63,813 nucleotides of DNA from Davidsoniella eucalypti. Its lineage: Eukaryota; Ascomycota; Sordariomycetes; Microascales; Ceratocystidaceae. The stretch spans positions 1 to 63,813 of the forward strand of contig RMBW01000142.1 of the NCBI GenBank assembly GCA_004009845.1, written 5' to 3'. The notes below the pieces were generated by a model. That model was not told the DNA's origin and made no database searches. It saw nothing but the letters and a program-made list of their open reading frames with translations. The position numbers and the translations under genes are program-made. This document shows positions 24,143 through 36,264 of the stretch, piece by piece. How positions within the stretch are numbered: the stretch's first letter is position 1; the number at the start of each line of letters is the position of its first letter.

Positions 24143-26286
24143 TATAGGAGACAATGAATGAAGCGGTTATGTATGAATAAGGAGAGCTGTCGCCCTGGAT
24201 ACCGACTTTTTTTTAAAGTCTCAGGTAGGAATATTCTACCCACGTAGGAGAGTCAGGTTTAGAAGGGGAAAATAGAACTAATAAGTTCACAATATATCAT
24301 GAGTTGTCGTTCTAGGAGTATGAGATGGCTTGTCATCCTCTATTCCTGTCAAGGTTCATTGAAGTTTCGTTCAACAACACGTTATAGACCGTACGACGTC
24401 AGGGACCAATAAAATAGATTGTGGCGTAATTTGGATATTAGCGCCACATTTACGCTTCGTACCCTTACGTTCAACACTTGGTGAGATTGGCAAGAATTGC
24501 CTATCATTTCCAAAGTCAAGAAAAGCACACCAGAATACCAAAACTGTACATCTTGCTCAGGCAACTCGTTTCCAGACTCAATAAGCTACACTTTCTTCGA
24601 TAATATAATCACGTGATCACATAGTGAATTTCATTAGCCCATGGCTGATATGATATTTGGCGACATTAGGTCATCGCATTGGTATATAATAACTCGGCCA
24701 GTATCATCAACCAATGCCTAAAACCAAGTGGAAGTTGCTTGTCATCTTCCGGCTTCGAAATGAATGAGATATTATAGTTGGTGTGTCAAAGGAACGCCAA
24801 TCCTTGTTCCATAATAGCCTGCACTAGAGTACAAACAGACAGAAGGCTCAACCAGTCCAAACAGATCTGAGATGAAGGTCTTGGGTATTATGATATTAGG
24901 CTAAGAAAATTTGATGCTGCTGACCCTGCCGTTCTTGTTCTGCATTGCTCGCAAACAAGCAAGGAAGATAGAGATTCTAGAGCCTCTTGTTTGTATGGAA
25001 GGTTAGGTAGGGTAGAGCTGATTGGCTAAAATGTACATCTGTATAATAAGAGCAAGGGGTTGCAAAAAAAAAGCAGATTCAAGCAATCCAAACCATGTAA
25101 GATCAAGATAAAGAGGCTGGGGTTTTGCAGTCTTTGCGATCTAGACGGCCCAGCTTGATAAATTTTTTGCCTCATTATTTGACTCTTTCCCCTCACCATC
25201 ACTATAGATATGGCCATTGATTTCTGCCGACCTAAGAGATAGATTTCAACCCAACGTACATGTACAAAGACGCACAAAGCTTCTTTTCCTGTTACTGCCC
25301 AGCCGCATAAAAGAAAGAGATGGAGTTGCAGTCGCCTGCGTAGTCTTGCAACGGCACTAGTCATGATCCGAGGATGTTAGTTTGCGTAGAGGATAGTAGC
25401 ATGATAGTAGCATAACAGTAGCATAACAAGCATAGCGGCAGCAATAATTGAGCGCTATATACCTAGTTAATACATAGTAATGCCAGCATTTGTTTGGGCA
25501 ATGATAGAAAGCGGGCCATTTGCAAAGAGCGGTGGGTGTTAAATTTTCTGCCCGCATTATTCCTTGTCTACCAACCCGCCCGAACCCGCCGTTCCATAGC
25601 ACAAGAAGGCCCTATAGAACAATGAGATTAGCTGGTGTGAGCGCTATACTCTACTATACTGCAGCGGAGAAACCCCCATCCGAGCCCGTTTTTCACGCAG
25701 ATTTGCTACGCAAAAAAAATCAAGAAAACTGCTACGCCGGCTAACCACCGCCTTCTCTGGAATCGCGACCCTCTCTCTTGCATCTGAGCAGTTACGTTTT
25801 CTGCAGTCAGTTGCATTTACCCTACTCTTTGGTTGGAAGAATTGCTCACCTTCTTTTGGGATTTAGCTAGCAAAATAGAAGATAGATCCAAACAAGTTGT
25901 TTATTTTTCTCGACTCCATCAACCCTTTCTTTCTTGGTTCTGCTCCCCTCCATCGACCATCCCTTTTGTCCACTCCTGCCCCTCCACCTTGGACAAGAAG
26001 CACTCTCTTTTTTTCTTTATTTTCTTCCTGTATTGTGCCAATTAGACTGCAGCCATATCTGACCGGCCTGGGCTTGCTTAAGACCATACGAACAAGTCTA
26101 TAGTCATAGTGTCTAGCTATCTCGAGACCCGAACCTGCCAACTTCTACCCAATCCCAGTGCTGTCCAGGAAGCTTCACTGCTATCACCGCACTGCTGCCT
26201 TCCCGAGCTGACTACGGAGCTGCTCCTAGGCTTGTTTCTCTTTTTTCCCACATCGTGTGCCTTATTGCATCCCCAAATTCTTCGCA
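24143..26286. other. Divergent promoter region, COX19 / DNM1
   Basis: Shared upstream DNA of COX19 (minus) and DNM1 (plus). 25,740-26,280 is C/T-rich and probably the DNM1 5' leader. A TCACGTGATCA palindromic site lies at about 24610. A GTAGCAT-type short repeat lies at 25385-25432. No gene supported. Confidence 0.5.
25385..25432. repeat. Imperfect GTAGCATAACA repeat
   Basis: Three to four imperfect copies of a (AT/AACA)GTAGCAT unit in intergenic DNA upstream of DNM1. Confidence 0.6.
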
Positions 26287-29094
26287 ATGGCTGCTCTCGG
26301 AGACGATCTTCTGGGCACCGTGAATAAGCTGCAGGACTTGGTGTTCAACACCATTGGCAGCGATTCTCTAGACTTGCCTCAGATTGTACGTGCCCAACGC
26401 CAAAAGTCATCCCGGCTTTTAAGGACCTTAGCCATATATCTAATGTGTTTGCTACCTGGAGCTCTTATGCGGCCCAACGAGTAGTCGAGCTCTGTATCAA
26501 CTTGCTAACCTTGCTTCTGTCCTAAATACAGGTCGTCGTTGGTTCCCAATCTGCCGGTAAATCCTCTGTCCTCGAGAACATCGTTGGGCGTGACTTCCTG
26601 CCCCGCGGCTCTGGAATCGTCACCCGTCGTCCTCTCATCCTACAGCTCATCAACGTTATCGAAGAGGAGGGCGAGGAGAACCCCGACCCATACCGTTCAC
26701 CATCCGCTGCCCGCCGCTCTGAATGGGCCGAGTTCCACCACATCCCCAACCGCCGCTTTAACGACTTCGGCGATGTCAAGCGCGAGATCGAGAATGAGAC
26801 GTCACGAGTTGCCGGCAACAACAAGGGCATCAACCGCCAGCCCATCAACCTGAAGATCTACTCACCTCACGTCCTCAACTTGACACTGGTCGATCTTCCC
26901 GGTCTGACCAAGGTACGTGCTAAAAAGGGTTATTCTATAAGCTGCGAACGCCGGGAACTTGGGTTGAGTTATCATGAACACCAACACCAGATCTTCACAA
27001 CATCGTCACTTATAAGAATTGCTACCACACAGATAATCTACTACTTTTCCCCCTGCACACGCCTACATATGTCAAAACAAGGCCCCATGCTGACCCCTGG
27101 CTCCATCCTCTGCAGGTTCCCATTGGCGATCAACCTACCGATATCGAAAAACAGACTCGCAACCTCATCTCGGAATACATCGCCAAGCCCAACAGTATCG
27201 TGCTGGCCGTCTCCCCTGCCAACGTCGATATCGTTAACTCTGAAGCCCTCAAGCTTGCCCGTCATGTCGATGCTCTGGGACGTCGAACTATCGGTGTTCT
27301 GACCAAGGTCGATCTCATGGACCATGGCACCAACGCCCTTGATATTCTATCTGGCCGTGTCTACCCTCTGAAGCTTGGTTTCATTGGTGTTGTCAACCGT
27401 TCGCAACAGGACATCCAGGGCAACAAGCCCATGGAAGATGCCCTCAAGGCTGAGATGGAATTCTTCAAGCACCACCCCGCCTACCGCAACATTGCCAACC
27501 GTTGTGGTACTCACTTCCTGGCAAAGACTCTCAACACCACGCTAATGGCCCATATCCGTGACCGTCTTCCTGACATCAAAGCCCGCCTCAACACTCTGAT
27601 GGGCCAGACCCAGCAAGAGCTTGCTAGCTACGGTGACATGCACTTCAGTGGAAAGGAACACCGTGGTTCTCTCATCCTTCAGCAGATGACTCGCTTCGCC
27701 ACTTCTTTCATATCATCTATCGACGGTACCTCTACTGAAATATCGACCAAGGAGCTGTGCGGCGGTGCTCGTATATATTACATATTTAACTCAGTATTCG
27801 GCAGCTCTCTCGAGTCTATCGATCCCACCTCCAATCTAACCGCCATGGATATCCGTACTGCTATCCGTAACTCTACCGGCCCCCGTCCCAGTCTGTTTGT
27901 ACCTGAAATGGCCTTTGATTTGCTGGTCAAGCCCCAAATCAAGATGCTTGAAGTGCCTAGTCAGCGCTGCGTTGAGCTTGTATATGAGGAGCTGATCAAA
28001 ATCTGCCACACTTGCGGTTCTACCGAGCTGTCTCGTTACCCTCGCCTCCAAGCTAAGCTGATTGAAGTTGTTTCCGATCTCTTGCGTGAGCGCCTGGGCC
28101 CCGCATCCCAGTATGTCGAGTCGTTGATCTCCATTCAGCGCGCCTACATCAACACCAACCATCCCAACTTCCTGGGTGCTTCTGCCGCCATGAGCAACGT
28201 CGTGAGCAGCAAACAAGAGCGTGAACGCAAGCGGTTAATCCAAGACGAACGGGAACGCCGCGAGCGCCACCGCATGAAAGAGCTCGCTAATGGGTCAGAG
28301 GGCGCTGGAAACACTGGCGGCGAAGAAGACGACGTTCCTTCATCTCTTCCCGACAAGAGCCGTGCCATCAGACATAGCCTCCCACAATCGATCAACAGCC
28401 GCTCCGGCTCACCTTCGATCAACAGTCACAACCCTGCCAACAAGAGTGGCGACTCGTTCCTCAACTACTTCTTCGGCAAGGACGGTCCTGGCAGTGCTAT
28501 TCCAAACGCTCCTAACCACCGTGACCAGAACATGCCTATGAGAGGCCTGAACAGTCCCAGCTCTGCTCGTGGTCACATTAGCCAGTCCTCCGAACCTACT
28601 AGCATCGTCAGCCAGAGCATCCGTAGACCTGATGATCGCATGAGCTTATTGCACTCCCAGCCCAGAGATGATGACTACATGCGTACTGCACCGGATTCGC
28701 CATTTGTAAGTTCAGCATTCTACTCAAAACCAGTCAAAATCTTTACTAACACATAATATAGGGCAACCCCGGTGGTGGCGGTACTTCTCTGTCAGATGCG
28801 ACGTTGACCGACCGTGAAGCTATGGAGACAGATCTCATTCGTGCTCTGATATCATCTTACTTCAATATTGTTCGCGAGTCTATTGCTGACCAGGTGCCAA
28901 AAGCTATCATGCATCTGCTAGTCAATCACTGCAAGGACGTTGTTCAAAACCGTCTGGTTAGTGAGCTGTACAAGGAGAACCTCTTTGAAGAGCTGCTATA
29001 TGAAGACGATGGCGTCAAGAAGGAGCGTGAAAAGTGCGAGAAGCTGCTGGCGACATACCGTGAGGCTGCTAAGATCATTGGCGAAGTGCTATAA
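26287..29094 (+). CDS. DNM1: Dynamin-related GTPase Dnm1 (organelle fission)
   Basis: Four exons, 26287-26385, 26532-26912, 27116-28705 and 28762-29094, encode 800 residues, the usual size for fungal Dnm1. GTPase domain at about 20-310: P-loop GSQSAGKSS (37-45), DLPG (154-157), TKVD (223-226). The middle/stalk domain follows (CGGARIYYIFNSVFG, RNSTGPRPSLFVPEMAFDLL), then a Ser/Asn-rich variable insert (about 540-690) and the GTPase effector domain (about 705-800: LIRALISSYFNIVRESIADQ). The stalk and insert resemble Dnm1/Drp1 rather than the vacuolar paralog Vps1. It assembles on mitochondria and peroxisomes through Fis1-type receptors to constrict and divide them. Introns lie at conserved-looking points (after LDLPQI, after LPGLTK, before the GED); donors are GTACGT, GTACGT and GTAAGT. 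No PH or proline-rich domain, as expected. Confidence 0.95.
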
Positions 29095-30543
29095 TATATT
29101 CATAGCATAGTAGCTCGTGATCATAAGTGCAATATGTCAACTCATGCACACAAACTATATTTTTTTCTTAGTTGTGTACTGTTTTGGGTATAAAGCACTA
29201 CGTAAACCCTCTCCACTCTCTTGCCATTCATTACTCTTTCCATGATCTGCTTGTCTTTGTTGCTTCCTTTTACACTTTGCGCTGCTTATGCTCAACGTCC
29301 TCCTTTTTTGCTATACACCTTGCTTACGATCGACCATGACCTCATTAACGCATACATCCTTATCCCCATCTCTATGGCTTTTCCCATACCCTCGACAACG
29401 ATACAACATCAAGGAACCCCTCTAGGCGACACAAATAATATACAATGTTCAGCACCGAGAGCTCAGTATGAATGTTGTACTAAACAGCATTCGAGACATA
29501 CGGCAAAGGAAAAGAAAGATGAGCAGGACCAGCTATCATGACAATTTACTATAGGACAACCACCGCGCGCTACTCCACCAGGATAAAAAACAACCAACAT
29601 CAACTGTTCTATGTAACAGTATCAAAAAATAGCCGAAGAAAAGATTAATATAAGCCGACATCTTCGTATCTCACACTCATAACGTTAGCGTCTCGTAGAC
29701 TGTTTAACAATATTTGAATATTGTACCGTACCCTTGGATCGACTTAATCGCCTTTTGGAAGATGGCTATCCCTATGGACCTCGTTATGATGGCGACTCTT
29801 ATCTCATTGTATAGTTCATTTATGTTTCTTTGGCATCTCCATTGCAATATCTTGCAATCCTATTTTCTATTCTATCTTTACTTTCTGATTGTTGTTATAG
29901 GTTTTACTTTTGTATCTCTCTTTTTTGGTTCCTCTTCTTTGCTACCCCGTTTCTAAACTATCATGTCTTTATTTTTTTAACTTTATTTTTATTTTTCATA
30001 GATGAAGCGTTGTGTACAATATTTCCCCTTCCCCTTGGAACGCTTTCATCTCCGCGCCCGCTTCTTGTTTGTATTTTTGTTTTTCTTTTTCTTTTTCATT
30101 TTTTTAAGGAACGTTTCTATGTTCATAGTACTAAAATTGGCCTTCGGCATATACATTTCTTCCTTTTCCTTTTCTTTTCTTTTTTTCATCGTGTGTGATT
30201 TCGTGAAGTATCTTGACTGTATCAAGATGTGTATAAACTCGCTGTAGAAAATTCCTGCCTTGACCTTTATTAGTCATATTAGAGCAAATAGCAACAGTAC
30301 AGTTGTATATATGGTCATGAGGTACATCTACATATATATTCACTAGCTCAGCAATAAAAACAATGTATAGATGGATGGTCATGAAATACATATGTTCACC
30401 GACCCACAAAGAACAAAGAAACAGAGTTGAACTTATTTTGAGTAGAGGTATTGATTATATCGGAAATTGTACAGATAGTATACGGATGCCGATGACGCCG
30501 ACATTTTGTGAGCTCGATAGTTAGAGCATATTTACAACCGTAT
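29095..30543. other. Convergent intergenic region (3' UTRs)
   Basis: Between DNM1 and the zinc-cluster gene. Plus strand is strongly T-rich at 29,830-30,190, giving Phe/Leu chance ORFs. No gene seen. Confidence 0.55.
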
Positions 30544-33486
30544 TTATTTCGAAGGGGAGCCTTGTTCCATCGATCCACCAGGCTTTGTAGTCGAGTAGGA
30601 CATCAAGTCATTCTCGTCTCTTGGTACCCCGCCGCCCATGATGGCGAAGCCAGGCTCGACTGAAAATGCCGCTGCTGCATTGGACTGTGTAAACGTTTCA
30701 AAGAAGTTCTATGATCTTATTAGTAAGATTGATCGAGGGGAATGTATACGGGGGGCCTAAAACAAAAGCACGTACCCAGTCGATATTGGCCTCCATATTG
30801 CTACCTTGAGCGTCTATATTGCTCATCATAGAATCGAACGGTGCCATGGCTGAATTGAACAAATTGACATTGAAGTTTTCGACGGGGAAGTCTGGTTGTA
30901 TGCCAGCGCCGTTGTTGGTGCCGTTGTCTGTTAAGCCCGCCATATCAAAAGGAGCACCCGGGATACTAGAAGGTGTGAATGGCTCCGTGATGCCTTGGTG
31001 AATTAGATTCATGGCTGAGTAATTTGACAGATCGATTAGATCGGTGGCGCCTGTTGCTTTTGGCTCAGCCGTCGGAAGTGCGGCTGGAACAAGAGTAGAG
31101 GTGTCTCCAAAGTTACACAAGCCCATGTCTTCCATGTAACATGCGCCACTTTCAGCACCAGCAGGAGTTTCGACAATATCCTCGCCGTCAGGAGAACTGG
31201 ATTTCATGTTGTCGAGCATGATGGCTAGAATGCTAGCTGCTTTGAAAGTGTCCACGGATGTGTCAGACAGGTCGTTCCAGATTTTTCGCGTGTTATTAAG
31301 GTGCCTCAGCATAAGCTGACGTTGTTGTCTAGTCCAGAACCCATTGGCAGAAGGATTTGCTGCTTTCCGTGTTGACTCGCGAACGCTTCGATCATGATGA
31401 AGATCGACGCAGAGCAGCATCGCAGGAAGCATGAAATCTTTGGTGGCAGAGCTCTTGACGTACCACTCGTAAGCGTGGAAGCGACCATTGGGTTGAATCT
31501 CTTTGTATAGTCTGCCGAGATGGCCGAGATTGGTAACGGCTGCTTCGACGGCGATGACGCGAGAGCGGTTATATCGTGGGTTATGTCGAGCCTTGGCTGC
31601 GAAGCCCCGATGAAGGAGACATCTGATTTTTTGGTATGCAATCTCTAGATTATACTGCGAAAGAAGGTGTGCCGTTGAACTATTAGTGCTTTGCGGCTGC
31701 ACTCGAAGATGTTCTGGGATCTCTGAATATATCTGGTTTATACGAGAATCAAGACGCATGATTTCCTCGTACGACGCGGGCCGCACAGTACGGGTTGTTG
31801 CCTTGACGATGCTGACCAACTCGATGTAGAATCGGGCTTTGAATATCGTACTGCCGATAGTTGTTTCTTCACTGAAGGGACGTGCTGGTGGTACAACCTT
31901 TGTACCGGGTCCAAATGCGTCCATGTTGATGTTGGTTGGCAGTTGCGTATCACAGTCTTCATCATCGATCATGCTAGGTAGAGATACTTGTAGGGCAAAC
32001 ATGACGTCACTCATGCGGACAAATGCCCAAACACGGCGCCGCATTTCCTGTAGTCTATGATTAGCATATTTCTTCGGTGTATGTAGGACTAGATAGGCTT
32101 ACTGCTTGGAATGGAGTAATAGTCGGGAACCATTTGGGGTCACGATGGTATCCCATGCGAAAAGCGATACGTACAACCATGCCGATGATGATGTAGATAC
32201 CTAGATCAGCGTCCCATCGCGACGAATACTCACCGAAGACGTAAAGCAACATGGTCTCGATGGTGTTGTCGACAGGTGCCGTGTAATCAGCAGTCTGCAA
32301 ACACTGTATAGTCCGGTTTCGGAATTGGGTTGCCATCTCTAGTGAGCGGCCTTTCCACTCCGGAGGCTCGTCTCCTGCCCGGTGATAGCTCATCATTGCT
32401 AGACACATGATGGCATATACCAACCCTATGAACATCACGGACGACTCTTGTGGAGATTTCCAATGCTCATGAAGCTGTCTCCAGAACGTAGGAGGGTGGA
32501 TGATGTGCACCAAGCCTTCTCTTGAATCTAGGAAGTGATTGACAAGAGTGATAACTTGTGTCTTTGGTGGCAACTCGGCACGGAGCTCTTCCTTGGTAGC
32601 ATAACTCACGCCCCGTAGAAAAACAGGCCCTTCGCGAGTTGCGGCCGGCTTTGAAGCCATGAGCTTGGCATAACTTTGCTCGATTTCTTTCTTGTGGGTG
32701 GCGAAGTATGTCTTGACTTCAGATATATCCGACAGAATGGCATGCCAGTGCTGCTCACCAATATACATTGCCCGGCCTTGCGATGTATCAACTTTTAGCA
32801 TTCCCAGTGCCACTGCTAGCTTCTCGCCGTCTCTCTGGGTCTCTTGGCCGTCGTCGTCGTCGTCTTCGTTCTCTTCTTCCATGATATCGTCACCCTGCTG
32901 CGGCGAGGTCGTATTAGATTTCCCTGCAGTGGTGCTCGGTGTGACGCCATTGGCACTGATCGAGGACTGACCGGGTATATTTGTAGCGACATTGACGTTG
33001 CCGTGCATCAGCGAAAGAACTAGCCCTTCGAGCCGGTCGATTCGATTTTGCATGTCAGCGGGAGTCTGACTAGACGGGGCCGCCTTCTTATTACGCACCG
33101 TTGGGGTGGCATAGGAGCAAGAGGCAGGGCCGACACCTTCACGTTTGATGCAGTTGGCACAAGGCCGTCCGCGGTCACATTTCCTGTAATGATGTCATAT
33201 TAGCATCTCGGATAGAAGCCGGTATCAAATCTACGGCTTCGCAGGCTGCCGGGCGTTTTCGCAGGAGCGAGTCTCACAATCTATATCAAGGCAGCATTAG
33301 CCGTTTCTGTTCTTTCAACGTCAAAATCGTGTCCGGAGATGCGGGCATGGCGTTTTATACGGGATAAACTCACTTTCTGGTTCTACACGGGAGGCAGCTT
33401 AGAGGAACCCGGTTCCGTTTTCTGACTACACGGAAGTTTTCTTCAGGCGAGTGCCCCGAAGAGCTCGATTGTGAGGTGGGTGACAT
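30544..33486 (-). CDS. Zn(II)2Cys6 fungal transcription factor
   Basis: Five coding exons: 33486-33374, a 3-nt microexon 33280-33278, 33183-32103, 32047-30776 and 30708-30544, giving 877 residues. The zinc cluster is C31-X2-C34-X6-C41-X5-C47-X2-C50-X10-C61 (CLPCRTRKLKCDRGRPCANC). It is followed by a linker and coiled-coil (DMQNRIDRLEGLVLSLM), an acidic stretch, and the fungal-specific middle homology region from about residue 210 (VNHFLDSREGLVHIIHPPTF, FRMGYHRDP, EMRRRVWAFVRMSD). The C-terminus reads IDWNFFETF across the last junction, as in many family members. It is a nuclear DNA-binding regulator; its target pathway cannot be told from sequence or neighbours. Without the microexon the cluster would be CX2CX5C, missing one residue. 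Start: only ATG in the open frame. Confidence 0.9.
33278..33280 (-). other. Probable 3-nt microexon (ATT) in zinc cluster
   Basis: Between exon 1 (ending AGA-AA) and exon 3 (starting G-AAA-TGT). Upstream intron: 93 nt, GTGAGT donor, GCTAATG branch, GATATAG acceptor. Downstream intron: 94 nt, GTGAGA donor, GCTAATA branch, TTACAG acceptor. Inclusion gives Lys-Leu-Lys-Cys and restores the canonical CX2CX6C spacing. Confidence 0.75.
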
Positions 33487-35021
33487 TGTTGTTTGTTTAT
33501 GTATAAAACTGGCTGGTGGTGGGGAGCTTAGTGGGAGACGGAAGTGACTAAGCCGTATAGAACCCGTGCTGCTATCGTAGCCGCAATGGCCTCGGAAGTT
33601 GTAGTTGGATTTGATATGTATTGGCAAGTGGTGCTAAAACTCCATTATATGTCTTGAATTTGTAAGCTGTAGTAGAGGCGAGAAACAACCCTGTGATTAG
33701 TAGACAAAGTATGATATGCTCCTAATGTTCAAGATTGAGTTGGCGCAATGCAATCAGATCATGACATGCGTGCTGCCGACAAGTTTTGATGTTCCGACGA
33801 TTATTTTAGCGGCAATGCTTTGGCGTAGGCGCCTATGGGATCATTGGCCTGTCAAAGCTAACGCCAAATGCAACCGATAGCTCGACTGGCCAAATGAGGG
33901 CCGGAGTTAAAAATCGCTAAAAGCCGGGCCACGAGGGTTCCTGCCTTGCAACTTGATTGCGATAATGAAAAAATAAAGAGAGTTGATAATCGTACACGAA
34001 AATATTTCACGAGTTGGGGAGATGGGCGTTTAAATGGAAAGTGAGGCACATGATTATCACACGAAAGCGGAACTAAGTGAGGATATGTCTGTGGTGCATG
34101 TACTATTATTGGATGATTGATTGATTGGGAGGGAAGATACTAAAACCGAAGCCTTGCTATGTTTTAGTGTTGTAGAGGAGTTGTCGTATTGAGCTTCGCT
34201 TCTAGATGCAAATATAAAATGAAAAAGTCGAGCGGATCAACCAGCTTCGCAAGGTTAGCTTAGCCTCGAAGCGAAGTCTGTGAAACTCAGTAATGATATG
34301 GTGACAAGGGCCAAGATATATGGGCATACGACTCTTGGTGGCAGCCTCAGCATGTAGTGAGATGTTGCCTAGATTTACATGCCTAAATCATCTTCTTGAT
34401 ACAAATGAGTGACTAGTTAATTGTCTGGGCTTAGCATTGGCCCATTGAGTGGATACTGAAATTCGGTTGAGTCACTCGCCGACATAAAACATACATTTGA
34501 TTGGCGCATTGGACACCTCAAGCGCAACCAAAATGCCTAATTTGCGGGCAAAAAAAAAGATAAAGGCACGCTATGATGCTACCTCTTTAGCTGCTGAGTA
34601 ATCAACGTTTCGTTGAGAGAGAGTTACTAGCAAGAAACCGATCTGCTACGACAAAAGCAGTACTCTGTCATAGATTGCAGGGACCTGCCACTTGAGAAAG
34701 CCACTTCATAGAGCCACTTGTAGACGACGCCACAAATATCCATCCACTAAACGCACAATCCCATTTTTATAAACAACTTGTGGACCAACAAGCCCTATAC
34801 GCCTCATGCGAGAAAAATTGTGCGGAAGAACCCCGGCAAATCATCCAATTCTGACTAGGCCGGGCGCCGCACACAACCATCACCCCACACTCTTTTTCAT
34901 TTGCCCTGACTGGAATTTCTCACCCGCACAAGAAGAAATTGTCGTGATCTTTCGACTGTTGTGATCTTGACGATACATCCCCAATTATCCCAAATCCACG
35001 GCAAAATATAGGACAGTCAGG
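33487..35021. other. Divergent promoter region, Zn2Cys6 gene / RPL9
   Basis: Upstream DNA for both genes. C/T-rich and CA-rich DNA just before 35022 fits a ribosomal-protein 5' leader. No ORF with protein-like composition seen. Confidence 0.5.
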
Positions 35022-36264
35022 ATGAAGTACATTCATTCAGAAGAGATTCTCACCATCCCCGAGGGTGGTACGTTATTCCGATTTTCCCACTATTCTCAGT
35101 CTTGATAATTCGATATTTGTTGCTGTTATAATGCGCAACCAAACTGAACGACAGGATACTATGAGAAACCATCATGAGATTATCATAAGACCAGGCCGAC
35201 TAACTTTGATTATCTTACAGTCAAGGTGAACATCAAGTCTAGACTTGTCACCGTTGAGGGTCCCAGAGGTATGCGAACACCCTCAATCCCGTGTACAACA
35301 TAGCAAATCTTGAATTCGACGAACAAATCTCGGTTTATATCTGTACGCCTAAAATCCGATCTCGACGACAACATGAACCGACGACTGAATGCTGCTTCCG
35401 AAAGCATGACGAATTACTGAATATAAAATGGAAACGATGAAACGATATATATCTACGAATCTCGATCAAGGCGCAATATGTTGATGCCACAAACCAGCTC
35501 TTGAAATACGTATTGAGCCAAAGAAGTTTGCAATGTCTAACTTCATTTTCTGTTTAGGCAAGCTGACCAAGGATCTGAGCCACATCGCTGTCAGTTTCTC
35601 GATCCCTAAGCCCAAGACCATCGCGATCGAGATCCACCACGGCAACAGAAAAAATGTTGCCGCTCTCCGGACTGTCCGCACCCTGATCAACAACCTGATC
35701 ATCGGTGTCACCAAGGGCTACAAGTACAAGATGCGCTACGTCTACGCCCATTTCCCCATCAACGTCAACCTTGAGAAGAACGGCGAGACTGGCCAGTACG
35801 AGGTCGAGATCAGGTATGGCTTATATTTTTCTACCTAAAGATTTTCTACTCAGTTGGAGGTTATCTTTGAATGGACACTCGTGTGTTCATACATTTTGGA
35901 ATACACTCTCTGAGACGAATCTTTCCAAACTACCAAATTCTGTTACTAACCGCCTATTTAGAAACTTCATCGGTGAGAAGATCGTCCGCCGTGTCGTCAT
36001 GCGCCCCGGTGTCGATGTCGAGGTCTCCAAGAACCAGAAGGATGAGCTTGTCCTGCTTGGCAACTCTCTGGAGAGCGTCTCCCAGTCCGCTGCCGACATC
36101 CAGCAGATCTGCCGTGTCCGCAACAAGGATATCAGAAAGGCAAGCTTTCACACGATGCAATTAACTAAACTTTCGGGGTGATCAAGTAACTAACCAACAT
36201 CCGTTCATAGTTCCTGGATGGTCTCTACGTCTCCGAGAAGGGCCACATTGTTGAGGAGCAGTGA
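35022..36264 (+). CDS. RPL9: 60S ribosomal protein L9 (uL6)
   Basis: Five exons, 35022-35067, 35221-35268, 35558-35813, 35962-36139 and 36211-36264, encode 193 residues, the normal eL9/uL6 length. Clear family sequence throughout: MKYIHSEEILTIPEG, VNIKSRLVTVEGPRGKLTKD, GVTKGYKYKMRYVYAHFPIN, NFIGEKIVRRVVMRPGVDVE and the ending FLDGLYVSEKGHIVEEQ. uL6 sits near the GTPase-associated centre of the large subunit. Introns 1-3 are GT-AG. The last intron (36140-36210) must start with GC: the exon ends AGAAAG and is followed by GCAAGC, a normal GC-AG donor context, and both flanks (RNKDIRK / FLDGLYV) are invariant in the family. Intron 2 is 289 nt and could host a small RNA. Confidence 0.97.

Noticed and set aside
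26522..26848. Minus-strand ORF over DNM1 exon 2
   Set aside because: Shadow of the GTPase-domain exon; the plus strand has P-loop and DLPG motifs.
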